Source of the DNA: an uncultured Modestobacter sp.
GTDB lineage: Bacteria > Actinomycetota > Actinomycetes > Mycobacteriales > Geodermatophilaceae
Length of the DNA: 64,000 bases
Assembly: GCF_947486615.1 (NCBI RefSeq)
Contig: NZ_CANKUD010000006.1
Location: 124,001-188,000 of the forward strand
Direction of reading: 5' to 3'
Shown here: positions 29,505 through 37,248 of the stretch, one piece after another
Layout: every line of letters begins with the position of its first letter
Position numbering within the stretch: the stretch's first letter is position 1
The notes under the pieces: generated by a model
Seen by the model: only the letters and a program-made list of their open reading frames with translations
Databases searched by the model: none
Told to the model about the DNA's origin: nothing
Made by a program: the position numbers and the translations under genes

Positions 29505-30668
29505 TCAGTAGGCGCTGAACAGCAGGTCGTTGTTCGCCGTCCGGGTGGTGGACACCCGGTCCTTGGTGGTCCCCGCGGTGATCGCCGCCGACACCGTCGC
29601 CGGGGACGCCGCGGGGTTGCCCTGCAGGTACAGCGCCGCGACACCGGCCACGTGCGGGGTGGCCATCGACGTCCCGCTGATCGTGTTGGTCGCGGTGTTG
29701 CCGGTGTACCAGTCGCTGATGATGCCCACGCCAGGGGCGAACAGGTCCACGCAGTTGCCGTAGTTGCTGAACGAGGCCGGGGCGTCGTTCCGGTCGGTCG
29801 CGCCGACGGTCAGGGCCGCGCCCACCCGCGACGGCGAGCCGCCGCAGGCGTCCTGCGGGACGCCCCGGGCATCGCCGTTCCCGGCGGCCACGGCGTAGGT
29901 GACGCCGTCGGCGATGGACCGCTGCACGGCCGCATCGACGGCGGTGCTGATGCCTCCACCCAGGCTCATGTTCGCCACCGCGGGAGCGCCGGCGGTGTGG
30001 TGCGCGGTGACCCAGTCGATGCCGGCGATGACCCCGGCGTTGCTGCCGCTGCCGGCGCAGTCCAGCACCCGGACCGCGACCAGGCGCGCGCCCTTCGCGA
30101 CGCCGTGGGTCGTGCCGCCCACGGTGCCGGCGACGTGCGTGCCGTGGCCGTTGCAGTCGTCGGCGCTGCCGCCGTCGATGGCGTCGTAGCCGGAGACCGC
30201 GCGGCCGCCGAAGTCGGCGTGCGAGAGCCGGATGCCGGTGTCGATGACGTAGGCGGTGACCCCGGCGCCGGTGGCGGTGTAGCTGTAGGAGCCCGACAGC
30301 GGCAGCGCCCGCTGGTCGGTGCGGTCCAGCCCCCAGGTGGCGCGGGTCTGGGTGGCCTCCAGCTGCACCGGGGCGTCCCGCTCCACCGCGGCGACGCCGG
30401 GCAGGGTGGCCAGCCGGCCGGCCACGGCCGTCGGGAGCTCGACGGCGAAGCCGGTGAGTGCGGCGGTGTAGACGTGCTCGACCTCGCCGTCGAACCGCTG
30501 GGCGGCCTGGGCGGCGATGGCGGCCGCGGGAGAGCCGGGCACGAGGCTCACGATGTAGGTGTCCAGCGGGGCGGCGGGAGCGGCGGCGGCGGTGCCGGTG
30601 GTCGCGCCGAGGCCGGCGACGGTCAGCGCGGCGACGGTGCCGGTGACCAGAGTCCTTCGGATGTGCAC
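29505..30668 (-). CDS. Secreted subtilisin-like S8 serine protease
   Basis: Secreted protease of 387 residues. It has a signal peptide (about 1-30, ending TGTAAAAPA), an I9-type inhibitor prodomain (about 35-105, TYIVSLVPG ... [10 protein letters not shown]), and a proteinase K-like catalytic domain. The triad is D143 (VIDTGI), H175 (GHGTHVAG) and S334 ([11 protein letters not shown]), with oxyanion N264 (AAGN). The cysteines fit the disulfides seen in extracellular homologues. GTG 30668 has a GAGGAG ribosome site. The leader contains an inverted repeat (30694-30713). No neighbouring secretion genes. Confidence 0.95.
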   Translation of the reverse strand: MHIRRTLVTGTVAALTVAGLGATTGTAAAAPAAPLDTYIVSLVPGSPAAAIAAQAAQRFDGEVEHVYTAALTGFAVELPTAVAGRLATLPGVAAVERDAPVQLEATQTRATWGLDRTDQRALPLSGSYSYTATGAGVTAYVIDTGIRLSHADFGGRAVSGYDAIDGGSADDCNGHGTHVAGTVGGTTHGVAKGARLVAVRVLDCAGSGSNAGVIAGIDWVTAHHTAGAPAVANMSLGGGISTAVDAAVQRSIADGVTYAVAAGNGDARGVPQDACGGSPSRVGAALTVGATDRNDAPASFSNYGNCVDLFAPGVGIISDWYTGNTATNTISGTSMATPHVAGVAALYLQGNPAASPATVSAAITAGTTKDRVSTTRTANNDLLFSAY

Positions 30669-30693
30669 GGTCGGTTCTCCTCGGTCCGGGGGA

Positions 30694-30713
30694 GTCGCAC
30701 TGTGAGGTGCGAC
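30694..30713. promoter_or_regulatory. Inverted repeat in the subtilase leader
   Basis: Arms GTCGCAC (30694-30700) and GTGCGAC (30707-30713) with a 6-nt spacer, 26 nt upstream of the GTG. It is a possible operator or RNA hairpin. A further 10-bp palindrome, CAATCGATTG, is at 30769-30778. Confidence 0.4.
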
Positions 30714-30816
30714 GCAGACACGGAGAGTGAAGCCGGACGGTTCACGTGGCGGAAGAGAAAACCGCGTGCAATCGATTGTGTGCGGCGCGTTACGACGTCC
30801 GGGCGCGTCGCGCCGG

Positions 30817-31731
30817 TCAGTCCGGCAGCGTCGTCCCGTCGCGCAGCGCGCTCAGCAACGCGATGTCCCTGGCGTGGCCGTCGTCCGCGCTGGGCGTCTC
30901 CACCACGACCGGCATCCCGGCCATGGCCGGATGGGTGAGCAGCTCGGCGAAGGGGGCGGCGCCGATCGAACCGGCGCCGATCGTGGTGTGCCGGTCCCGG
31001 GTCGAGCCGCAGGCGTCCAGGGAGTCGTTGGCGTGCACCAGGCCCAGCCGGCCCGGGCCGACGGTCGCGGTCAGCGCGTCCAGGGTCGCCGCCATCCCGC
31101 CGGGCGTGGCCAGGTCGTGCCCGGCGGCCCAGGCGTGACAGGTGTCGAAGCAGATGCCGACCGCCGGGTGCTGCTCCAGCGCCGCGAGGTAGGGGCCGAG
31201 GTCCTGCACCGTCGCGGCCAGCGACTTCCCGCCACCGGCGGTCGGCTCGATCAGCAGCCGGGGCCCGCTCTCGGGGAGTGTCTCCAGCACCGGCAGCAGC
31301 CGCTCGTGCAGCTGGGTCAGCGCCGCCTCGTAGCGGTCCTCGCCGACCGCCGACCCGGCGTGCACCACGACCCCGGCGCAGCCGAGCTGAGCGCCGCGGG
31401 CCAGGTTGTGCTCGATGGTGGCGATCGACTGCGCCACGGTCGCCTCGCTCGGCGAGCCCACGTTCACCAGGAACGGCGTGTGGATGAACGAGGGCACCCC
31501 GCGCTCGGCGCAGCCGGCGGTGAAGGCGGCGTCCTGCGCCGGGTCGCCGGCGCTGGGCCTCCAGCCGCGGGGGTTGCCGACGAACACCTGGACGGCGCGG
31601 GCGCCGACGGCGTCGGTGTAGGCCAGGCCGCCCTTGGCCAGGCCGCCCTTGATCTGGATGTGCGCCCCGATGGGCGGCGGTGCGGTGGCTGGGGGGTCGG
31701 CAGAGAGCAGAGCGGTGCTGGCGGAGGTCAC
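30817..31731 (-). CDS. nfo: Deoxyribonuclease IV (AP endonuclease, Nfo family)
   Basis: Base-excision repair endonuclease cutting at abasic sites, a TIM-barrel enzyme with three zinc ions. Recognised metal-site segments are GAHIQIKGG, FIHTPFLVNVGSP, GVVVHAGSA, LLIEPTAGGG (Glu), GICFDTCHAWAAGHDL, LVHANDS, RHTTIGAGSIG and VVVETPSADD. GTG 31731 gives 304 residues, slightly long; later starts would also keep the domain. It begins 10 nt downstream of the pknL stop, so it is probably the second gene of a pknL-nfo transcript. Confidence 0.92.
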   Translation of the reverse strand: MTSASTALLSADPPATAPPPIGAHIQIKGGLAKGGLAYTDAVGARAVQVFVGNPRGWRPSAGDPAQDAAFTAGCAERGVPSFIHTPFLVNVGSPSEATVAQSIATIEHNLARGAQLGCAGVVVHAGSAVGEDRYEAALTQLHERLLPVLETLPESGPRLLIEPTAGGGKSLAATVQDLGPYLAALEQHPAVGICFDTCHAWAAGHDLATPGGMAATLDALTATVGPGRLGLVHANDSLDACGSTRDRHTTIGAGSIGAAPFAELLTHPAMAGMPVVVETPSADDGHARDIALLSALRDGTTLPD

Positions 31732-31741
31732 GAGGAGGAGG

Positions 31742-33742
31742 TCACCCGAAGCTGATGAGGATGCGGACGGTGCTGCCCTGGTCGACGACCTCGCCGGCCT
31801 TGGGACTCTGGTTGAACACGCGGTCACCGGCGATGAACGTCTCGCTCTGCACCTGCAGCCCGGCCGCCTCGAGCGCGGCGGTCGCCTCCTCCGCGGACTG
31901 ACCGCGGACGTCGGGCACGGTGACCTGCGGGACGCCGATCGAGACGGTGATGGTGACGTCGCTGCCGTAGGGCTGGGCGCCGTCGCCCGGGCCCGGGCTG
32001 ACCGCCATGACCGCACCGGTGGACACCTCGGCGCTGCGCCCCTCGTCCCGGGAGACGGTGAAGCCCAGCTGCTCCAGGTTGTCCTGCGCGGCGTCCGGGG
32101 ACTGGCCGACCACGTTGGGGACGTCGACCGGCGCGCGGCCCTGCGACACCACCGCGGTGACGGTCTCGCCGCGCTTGAGCGGGGCGCCGGCGGCGGGCTC
32201 GAAGGCGATGACGCTGCCGGCCGGCACGTCGGAGTCGAACTCCTCGCGGGACAGCAGCGCCACCGGCACGCCCTCCAGCGCCGCCTGCACCGCCTCCAGC
32301 GGCTGGTTCACCAGCGCCGGGTCGACGCTGAACCGTTCAGGCCCCTTGGAGACGACGAGCTCGACGTCGGAGTTGCGGATGGCCTCCGCGCCGGCGGCGG
32401 GCTCGGCGGAGATCACCACGCCGGCGGGCACGTCCTCGCTGAACTGCTCCTCGCCGAACACCGGGTCCAGCCCCGCCTCCTGCAGCATCCCGACGGCGGT
32501 GTCCTGGTCCTGGTTGACCAGGTCGGGGACGTCGGTCCAGCGCCCGGAGCCCAGCCACCAGCCGATGGCGGCGATGGTGACCGCGAGCAGCAGCACCAGG
32601 GCCAGGGCGAACCGTGCCCGGCGGCGGCGGATGTGCGACGGCACCCCGGGGCGGACCGGCGCCGGCCGGGCACCGCCGACGTGCGTGGTGGCCCCGGCGC
32701 CGGTGCCCGGCAGCACGGTGGTGCCGCGGCCGGGGCGCATCCCGCCGAGCACCTCGGTGCGCGGGTCGCCGTCCCGCGGGCCCGGCGAGCTGGGCTGCCG
32801 GGGGCGCGGGGCGGTGGGCCGGTTGGTCGGCCGCAGCGTGGCGGTCGGGTTGTCCGCCGGGCGCCCGGTGGGCACCGGCACCCGGGCCAGGCCCAGGTCG
32901 GCGCGCACGTCGGTGAGCTCGGCCAGGAAGGCGCCGGCGTCCAGCGGGCGGGCCGCCGGGTCGCGCCGGGTGGTGCGGGTGACCAGCTCGTCGACCTGCC
33001 AGGGCACCGAGGCGACCTCGGCCGACGGTGCGGGGACGTCGTGGTGCACGTGCTGGTAGGCCACCGCCAGCGGGGTGTCCCCGGCGTAGGGCGGGTGGCC
33101 GGTGAGCAGCTCGTAGAGCATCACGCCGGCCGCGTAGACGTCGCTGCGGGCGTCGCTGCGGCCGCGCTCGAGCTGCTCGGGCGAGAGGTAGGCGACGGTG
33201 CCGATCAGCACCCCGCCGGTGTGGCTGGTCTGCCCGGTGCCGGCGACGGCGCGGGCCAGGCCGAAGTCGGCCACCTTGACCTGGCCGTCGGTGGAGATCA
33301 GCACGTTCTCCGGCTTGACGTCGCGGTGCGCGATGCCGGCCCGGTGCGCGGCGGTCAGCCCGGCCAGCACCGGCTCCAGCACGGCGAACGCCTCGCCGAC
33401 GGTGAGCCGGCCGCGGGCCTGCAGCAGGTCGCGCAGCGTGCGGCCGCGGACCAGCTCCATCACCAGGTAGACCAGCCCCTGGTCGCTGCCCTGGTCGCTG
33501 ACCGAGACGACGTTGACGTGGCTGAGCATCGCGGTGGCCCGCGCCTCACGGGTGAACCGGTCGACGAAGGCGGGGTCGTGCGCCAGGTGCTCGGCCATCA
33601 CCTTGACCGCCACGGTGCGGTGCAGCCGCAGGTCGGTCGCGGCGTAGACGGTGGACATGCCGCCGCGCGCCAGGCGCTCCTCGAGGCGGTAGCGCCCCTC
33701 GAGGACGAGGCCGACCACGGGGTCGGTCACGACGGTCTCCAC
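31742..33742 (-). CDS. pknL: Membrane Ser/Thr protein kinase with four PASTA domains, PknL-like
   Basis: Receptor-type kinase, in the position of Rv2176 (PknL). Cytoplasmic kinase domain: glycine loop RLARGGMSTVYAA (24-35), K47, HRDVKPEN with D141, DFG with D159 and the activation loop to SPEQ. A Pro/Arg-rich juxtamembrane segment (about 285-370) leads to one TM helix (about 379-396), then four extracellular PASTA repeats (about 403-666) that bind peptidoglycan precursors or muropeptides. The GTG is 7 nt from TAGACT (leaderless). The likely substrate, an Rv2175c-type protein, is encoded at 35384, separated here by an FMN oxidase gene. Confidence 0.94.
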   Translation of the reverse strand: METVVTDPVVGLVLEGRYRLEERLARGGMSTVYAATDLRLHRTVAVKVMAEHLAHDPAFVDRFTREARATAMLSHVNVVSVSDQGSDQGLVYLVMELVRGRTLRDLLQARGRLTVGEAFAVLEPVLAGLTAAHRAGIAHRDVKPENVLISTDGQVKVADFGLARAVAGTGQTSHTGGVLIGTVAYLSPEQLERGRSDARSDVYAAGVMLYELLTGHPPYAGDTPLAVAYQHVHHDVPAPSAEVASVPWQVDELVTRTTRRDPAARPLDAGAFLAELTDVRADLGLARVPVPTGRPADNPTATLRPTNRPTAPRPRQPSSPGPRDGDPRTEVLGGMRPGRGTTVLPGTGAGATTHVGGARPAPVRPGVPSHIRRRRARFALALVLLLAVTIAAIGWWLGSGRWTDVPDLVNQDQDTAVGMLQEAGLDPVFGEEQFSEDVPAGVVISAEPAAGAEAIRNSDVELVVSKGPERFSVDPALVNQPLEAVQAALEGVPVALLSREEFDSDVPAGSVIAFEPAAGAPLKRGETVTAVVSQGRAPVDVPNVVGQSPDAAQDNLEQLGFTVSRDEGRSAEVSTGAVMAVSPGPGDGAQPYGSDVTITVSIGVPQVTVPDVRGQSAEEATAALEAAGLQVQSETFIAGDRVFNQSPKAGEVVDQGSTVRILISFG

Positions 33743-33969
33743 GGGGGCGAGTCTAGGAGCGGATCGGGCCTCGTGGACCCAGCGACGCGGACGACGAGGT
33801 CACGGTCTGGACACCGGTGACCGGGAGTGACCAGGTGGACGGATGGGGTCTGGGGGTCTGGTCGCCGGGTGCTGGACGTGGCCAGTGGGACGGCCGTGGC
33901 CGGACGGCGCGCCGACCCGGTGGCCAGCGGACCGGAGCCCGGCTGTCCCGGCACCGGCGGCAGGCAGCT
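33743..33969. other. Non-coding stretch between the pknL promoter and the minisatellite
   Basis: Apart from the pknL -10 element next to its start, nothing gene-like is seen. The sequence is GGAC/GGCC-rich and grades into the 15-bp tandem repeat that follows. Confidence 0.5.
33750..33755 (-). promoter_or_regulatory. -10 element TAGACT, leaderless start at 33742
   Basis: TAGACT on the minus strand with 7 nt to the pknL GTG. Confidence 0.6.
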
Positions 33970-34089
33970 CAGCGGCCCGGGGCTCGACGGCGTGGAGGTC
34001 AGCGGCCCGGGGCTCAGCGGCCCGGGGCTCAGCGGCTCGGGGCTCGGCGGCCCGGGGCTCGGCAGCCCGGGGCTCAGCGGCCCGGCCAC
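33970..34089. repeat. 15-bp minisatellite, eight units
   Basis: Eight head-to-tail units of CAGCGGCCCGGGGCT. Units 1, 3 and 4 are identical, units 5-8 differ by one or a few bases and unit 2 (CGACGGCGTGGAGGT) is diverged. Because 15 is a multiple of three, all frames stay open across it. The last units run into the 3' end of the FMN oxidase gene, whose stop is at 34074. Confidence 0.85.
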
Positions 34090-35228
34090 GGTGCCCGGAC
34101 GACGGTGTCCTGCGGGACCGCCGCGACGTCGTCCAGTCCGCACAGGGCCATGGTGTGCGCCAGCTCCTCGGTCAGCCCGCTGATCACCCGCGCCACGCCG
34201 TCGGCACCACCGGTGGCCAGCCCCCAGGCGGTGGGCCGGCCGAGGAAGACCGCGCGGGCGCCCAGCGCCAGCGCGGTGAGCGCGTCGGAGCCGGTGCGGA
34301 TGCCGCCGTCGGCGTAGACCTCGACCTCGTCGCCCACCGCGGCCACCACCTCCGGCAGCGCCTCGGCGCTGGCGATCGCCGGGTCGGCCTGCCGGCCGCC
34401 GTGGGTGGACACCCAGACCGCGGCGGCCCCGGCGGCCACGCACCGCGCGGCGTCGTCGCCCCGCAGCACGCCCTTCACCACGACCGGCAGCCCGGACAGC
34501 TCGGCGTACCGGCCGATGTCGGCGAACGTCCAGGTGGGCGTCTCGGCGGCCGGCAGCGGTGGGCCGCCGGCCGCCGGCGGGTGGTTGGCCAGCGGCAGCC
34601 CGGCGGGCAGCGCGAAGTCGTGCCGCAGGTCGCGGTGCCGGCGGCCGAGCACCGGCAGGTCGACGGTGAGCACCAGGGCGCGGTAGCCGGCCTGCCCGGC
34701 GCGGCGGGCCAGGTCGTCGGTGTGGGCGGGGGAGTGCAGCCGGTACAGCTGGAACCATCGTGGCCCGGCCGGGGTGGCGGCGGCGACGTCGGCCAGGGCG
34801 GTGTTCGCGCTCGTCGAGACGGTCATCAGCGCACCGGCCGCGGCCGCGCCCCGGGCCGTGCCGAGCTCGCCGTCCGGGTGGGCCAGGGCCTGGTGGGCCC
34901 AGGGCGCGACGCCGATCGGGGTCGCCACCTCGGTGCCCAGCAGGGTGGTGCCCAGCCGGACCGCGGTCACGCCGCGCAGCACGTGCGGGCGCAGCCGCCA
35001 GGCCCGCCAGGCGGCCGGCGCCTCGGCCAGCGTCGTCTCGGTGCCGGCGCCGCCGGCGTAGTAGTCGAAGACATCGCCCGGCAGCACCTCCCGGGCCCGG
35101 GCCTCCAGTGCGTCGAGGTCCAGGAACGGCGGCTCGCGGCCCGGGTCGTCCGGGGTCGCCGTCTCCCCGGCCGTGCGCTGCGGCTGGCTGAGCCGGGGAG
35201 CCTGCGCCGGGCCGTCGCTGCGCGCCAT
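34074..35228 (-). CDS. FMN-dependent alpha-hydroxy-acid oxidase/dehydrogenase
   Basis: A 384-residue TIM-barrel flavoenzyme of the lactate oxidase/glycolate oxidase family, oxidising L-2-hydroxy acids. Recognised parts are the N-terminal FDYYAGGAGTE (substrate-site Tyr), PIGVAPWAHQALAHPDGE, WFQLYRLHS, VKGVLRGDDA (FMN Lys) and the catalytic-base segment VSTHGGRQ, where most relatives have SNHGGRQ. ADGGIRTGSDALTALALGA is the phosphate site. The substrate cannot be read from sequence. It is leaderless (TAGGCT 6 nt before ATG). Its final codons fall in the 15-bp minisatellite, which may vary the C-terminus between strains. Confidence 0.9.
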   Translation of the reverse strand: MARSDGPAQAPRLSQPQRTAGETATPDDPGREPPFLDLDALEARAREVLPGDVFDYYAGGAGTETTLAEAPAAWRAWRLRPHVLRGVTAVRLGTTLLGTEVATPIGVAPWAHQALAHPDGELGTARGAAAAGALMTVSTSANTALADVAAATPAGPRWFQLYRLHSPAHTDDLARRAGQAGYRALVLTVDLPVLGRRHRDLRHDFALPAGLPLANHPPAAGGPPLPAAETPTWTFADIGRYAELSGLPVVVKGVLRGDDAARCVAAGAAAVWVSTHGGRQADPAIASAEALPEVVAAVGDEVEVYADGGIRTGSDALTALALGARAVFLGRPTAWGLATGGADGVARVISGLTEELAHTMALCGLDDVAAVPQDTVVRAPWPGR

Positions 35229-35234
35229 GGCCGC

Positions 35235-35240
35235 AGCCTA
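35235..35240 (-). promoter_or_regulatory. -10 element TAGGCT, leaderless start at 35228
   Basis: TAGGCT on the minus strand, 6 nt before the ATG of the FMN oxidase gene. Confidence 0.6.
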
Positions 35241-35371
35241 GGGAACCTGCCGCCCCGTCGCCGGGGTTCCGTGATCGGCGGCGGGGTGTGGCCGGGCGCC
35301 GCTCCCGCCCCGGGCGGACCACGGCGCGGCCCTGACGGACCACGCCCCGGCGGGCGGGCCGGCGGCCGACC

Positions 35372-35377
35372 TAGGCT
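35372..35377 (+). promoter_or_regulatory. -10 element TAGGCT, leaderless start at 35384
   Basis: TAGGCT with 6 nt to the GTG of the HTH gene; it also heads the crtYc-crtYd run. Confidence 0.6.
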
Positions 35378-35383
35378 GACGGG

Positions 35384-35707
35384 GTGGACACGCTCACCCC
35401 TGCCGAGGTCGCCCAGCAGCTCGGCGTCTCGACGAACAAGGTCCGTCAGCTCATCGCCGAGCGGAAGCTCATGGCGGTCCCCGGCAGCGGCAACAGCAAG
35501 ATCCCGGTCGACTTCGTGCAGGAGGGGGCGATCCTCAAGCACCTCCCCGGTCTGCTGACCGTCCTCTACGACGGTCGCTTCACCGACGAGGAGGCCTTCG
35601 AGTGGCTGTTCCGCGAGGACGACTCGCTGCCGGGCACCCCCGTCCAGGCGCTGCGGGACGACCGGCACACCGAGGTCACCCGCCGGGCCCAGGCCCTGGC
35701 GCTGTAG
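35384..35707 (+). CDS. Small HTH DNA-binding protein (Rv2175c-like, PknL substrate family)
   Basis: A 107-residue protein with an N-terminal winged/excisionase-type helix-turn-helix (LTPAEVAQQLGVSTNKVRQL, then IAERKLMAVPGSG). In M. tuberculosis the homologue Rv2175c binds DNA and is phosphorylated by PknL. The C-terminal helical part (DEEAFEWLFREDDSLPG, then ALRDDRHTEV) is typical. It ends in an ordinary TAG stop, and crtYc begins 10 nt later, so it may be co-transcribed with the lycopene cyclase genes. Whether it controls the carotenoid genes is unknown. Confidence 0.88.
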   Translation: MDTLTPAEVAQQLGVSTNKVRQLIAERKLMAVPGSGNSKIPVDFVQEGAILKHLPGLLTVLYDGRFTDEEAFEWLFREDDSLPGTPVQALRDDRHTEVTRRAQALAL

Positions 35708-35717
35708 TCGCCGGCCG

Positions 35718-36083
35718 ATGGGGCACCTGACCTACCTCGCGCTGCTGGTCGGCTGCCTCGTGGTGACCGCGCCGCTGGAGCTGCTGCTGGGCGTGCGGGT
35801 CTACGCGCGCTGGCGCCGGCTGCTGCTGGCGGTCGTGCCGGAGTTCGTCGTCTTCGTGGTCTGGGTGCTGTACGCCATCGCCGAGGGCCACTGGGACTAC
35901 AGCAGCACCCGCACCATCGACGTCCGGCTGCCCGGTGGCATCCCGGTGGAGGAGGTGCTCTTCTTCCTCGTCGTCCCGGTGTGCGCGGTGCTGGCGCTGG
36001 AGGCGGTGCGCAAGGTGACCGGCTGGGACGCCGGCTACCCGGCCGAGGAGGCCCTGCGGGACGAGGAGGTGGGCCGGCGATGA
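35718..36083 (+). CDS. crtYc: Lycopene cyclase subunit CrtYc
   Basis: One half of the heterodimeric actinobacterial lycopene cyclase. The 121-residue membrane protein has three hydrophobic helices: HLTYLALLVGCLVVTAPLEL, LLAVVPEFVVFVVWVLY and VEEVLFFLVVPVCAVLALEA. The PVEEVLFF element near the third helix is the family's conserved acidic site. ATG 35718 lies 10 nt after the HTH gene, and its TGA overlaps the crtYd ATG (ATGA). Together with CrtYd it should cyclise lycopene to gamma- or beta-carotene; an epsilon-type activity cannot be excluded. Confidence 0.92.
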   Translation: MGHLTYLALLVGCLVVTAPLELLLGVRVYARWRRLLLAVVPEFVVFVVWVLYAIAEGHWDYSSTRTIDVRLPGGIPVEEVLFFLVVPVCAVLALEAVRKVTGWDAGYPAEEALRDEEVGRR

Positions 36084-36427
36084 CCTACTCGCAGATCGCG
36101 GTGGTGGTGCTGGTCGCCGTCCTGGTCGTGGACCTGGCGGTGCTGCGCACCCGGCTGGTGACCCGGCCGGTGTTCTGGGTCGCCTACGCCATCGTCATCA
36201 CCTTCCAGCTGCTGATGAACGGCGTGCTCACCGGGCTGGACGTGGTGACCTACGACCCGGACACCATCTGGGGTCCGCGGATCGCCTACGCCCCGGTGGA
36301 GGACCTGCTGTTCGGCTTCGCCCTGGTGCTGCTCACCCTGGCCAGCTGGGCGGCGGTCAACCGGCGGGCGAACACCGCCAGGCGCCGCGGCTTGGACACC
36401 GACACCCGGCGGTCCAGCACCCGGTAG
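36080..36427 (+). CDS. crtYd: Lycopene cyclase subunit CrtYd
   Basis: Second half of the heterodimeric cyclase, 115 residues, three helices. It contains FWVAYAIVITFQLLMNGVLTG and the conserved GPRIAYAPVEDLLFGFALVL, matching the acidic motif of CrtYc. ATG 36080 overlaps the crtYc stop. Its last 142 nt overlap the 3' end of crtB on the other strand, so the residues after LASWAAVNRR are antisense to crtB coding sequence. It ends in TAG. Confidence 0.92.
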   Translation: MTYSQIAVVVLVAVLVVDLAVLRTRLVTRPVFWVAYAIVITFQLLMNGVLTGLDVVTYDPDTIWGPRIAYAPVEDLLFGFALVLLTLASWAAVNRRANTARRRGLDTDTRRSSTR

Positions 36428-37248
36428 TCCGCGCGCTCGATCTCGGTGAGGATGCCGCCGTACAGGTCGGTGGCGGCCCGGACGCAGTCCCGCGACTCCG
36501 GGGCCAGCATCGGCGTGCCGGGGGCGGCGTCGTCGTACCGGCGGCGGACCACCTCGACCATCTCCCGCATGAGCTGGCGGAACCGGTCGTCGAACCGTTT
36601 GGCCGCCAGCTGCTCGCGGGTGACCCCGTGCGCGGCCATCAGGTCGGCGGGCAGGTAGACCCGGCCGCGGTCCACGTCCTCGGCGACGTCACGCAGGAAG
36701 TTGGTCAGCTGGAAGGCCTCGCCCAGCGCGATGGCGTGCGGTGCGGCCTCCTCCCGGGCGACGCCGGGTGCCGTGCCGAGCACCGGGAGCACCTGCAGGC
36801 CGATCACCGACGCCGAGCCCCACATGTACCGGTCCAGGGCGGCCAGGTCGGCGTAGCCGTCGACGTCGAGGTCGCTGGTCATCGCGGCCAGGAAGTCGAC
36901 CAGGTGCTCCAGCGGGATGTCGTACCGCCGGTAGGTGTGCACCAGCGCCAGCCGCACCGGGTCGTCGGACCAGCCGGCCTCGACCTCCTCCAGCGCCGCC
37001 TTGGACCAGGCCAGCAGCTCGCCCTCGGGGTCGCGGCCGGGCAGGTCGGCGCCGACGTCGACGATGTCGTCGGCCACCCGGGCGGCGGCGTACAGCGCGT
37101 GCACGGCCGGTCGGCGGTCGGGGGTGAGCAGCCGGGTGGCCAGGAAGTAGGACTTGCCGTGCTCGGCGGCGATGCCGCGGCAGACGGCGTAGGCGGCGTC
37201 CAGCCGGGCCTGCTGTTCGGCCCGGCCGGGCGGCGGGACGGCGGTCAC
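36286..37248 (-). CDS. crtB: Phytoene synthase
   Basis: Condenses two geranylgeranyl diphosphates to phytoene. The 320-residue protein has the two aspartate-rich motifs: AARVADDIVD (first) and LRDVAEDVDRGRVYLP (second), with the EAFQLTNFLRD helix between them. The body ends at about LDRRVSVSKPRRLAVFARRL, as in homologues, and a tail of 25 further residues follows. The final 142 nt overlap convergent crtYd. The GTG start overlaps the crtI stop by 4 nt; it is third in crtE-crtI-crtB. Confidence 0.95.
   Translation of the reverse strand: MTAVPPPGRAEQQARLDAAYAVCRGIAAEHGKSYFLATRLLTPDRRPAVHALYAAARVADDIVDVGADLPGRDPEGELLAWSKAALEEVEAGWSDDPVRLALVHTYRRYDIPLEHLVDFLAAMTSDLDVDGYADLAALDRYMWGSASVIGLQVLPVLGTAPGVAREEAAPHAIALGEAFQLTNFLRDVAEDVDRGRVYLPADLMAAHGVTREQLAAKRFDDRFRQLMREMVEVVRRRYDDAAPGTPMLAPESRDCVRAATDLYGGILTEIERADYRVLDRRVSVSKPRRLAVFARRLTAAQLARVSSTRAKPNSRSSTGA

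Noticed and set aside
33970-34089. Coding sequence through the minisatellite
   Set aside because: All frames stay open because the unit is 15 bp. The predicted peptides are simple repeats (such as SAARG) with no start, ribosome site or family match.
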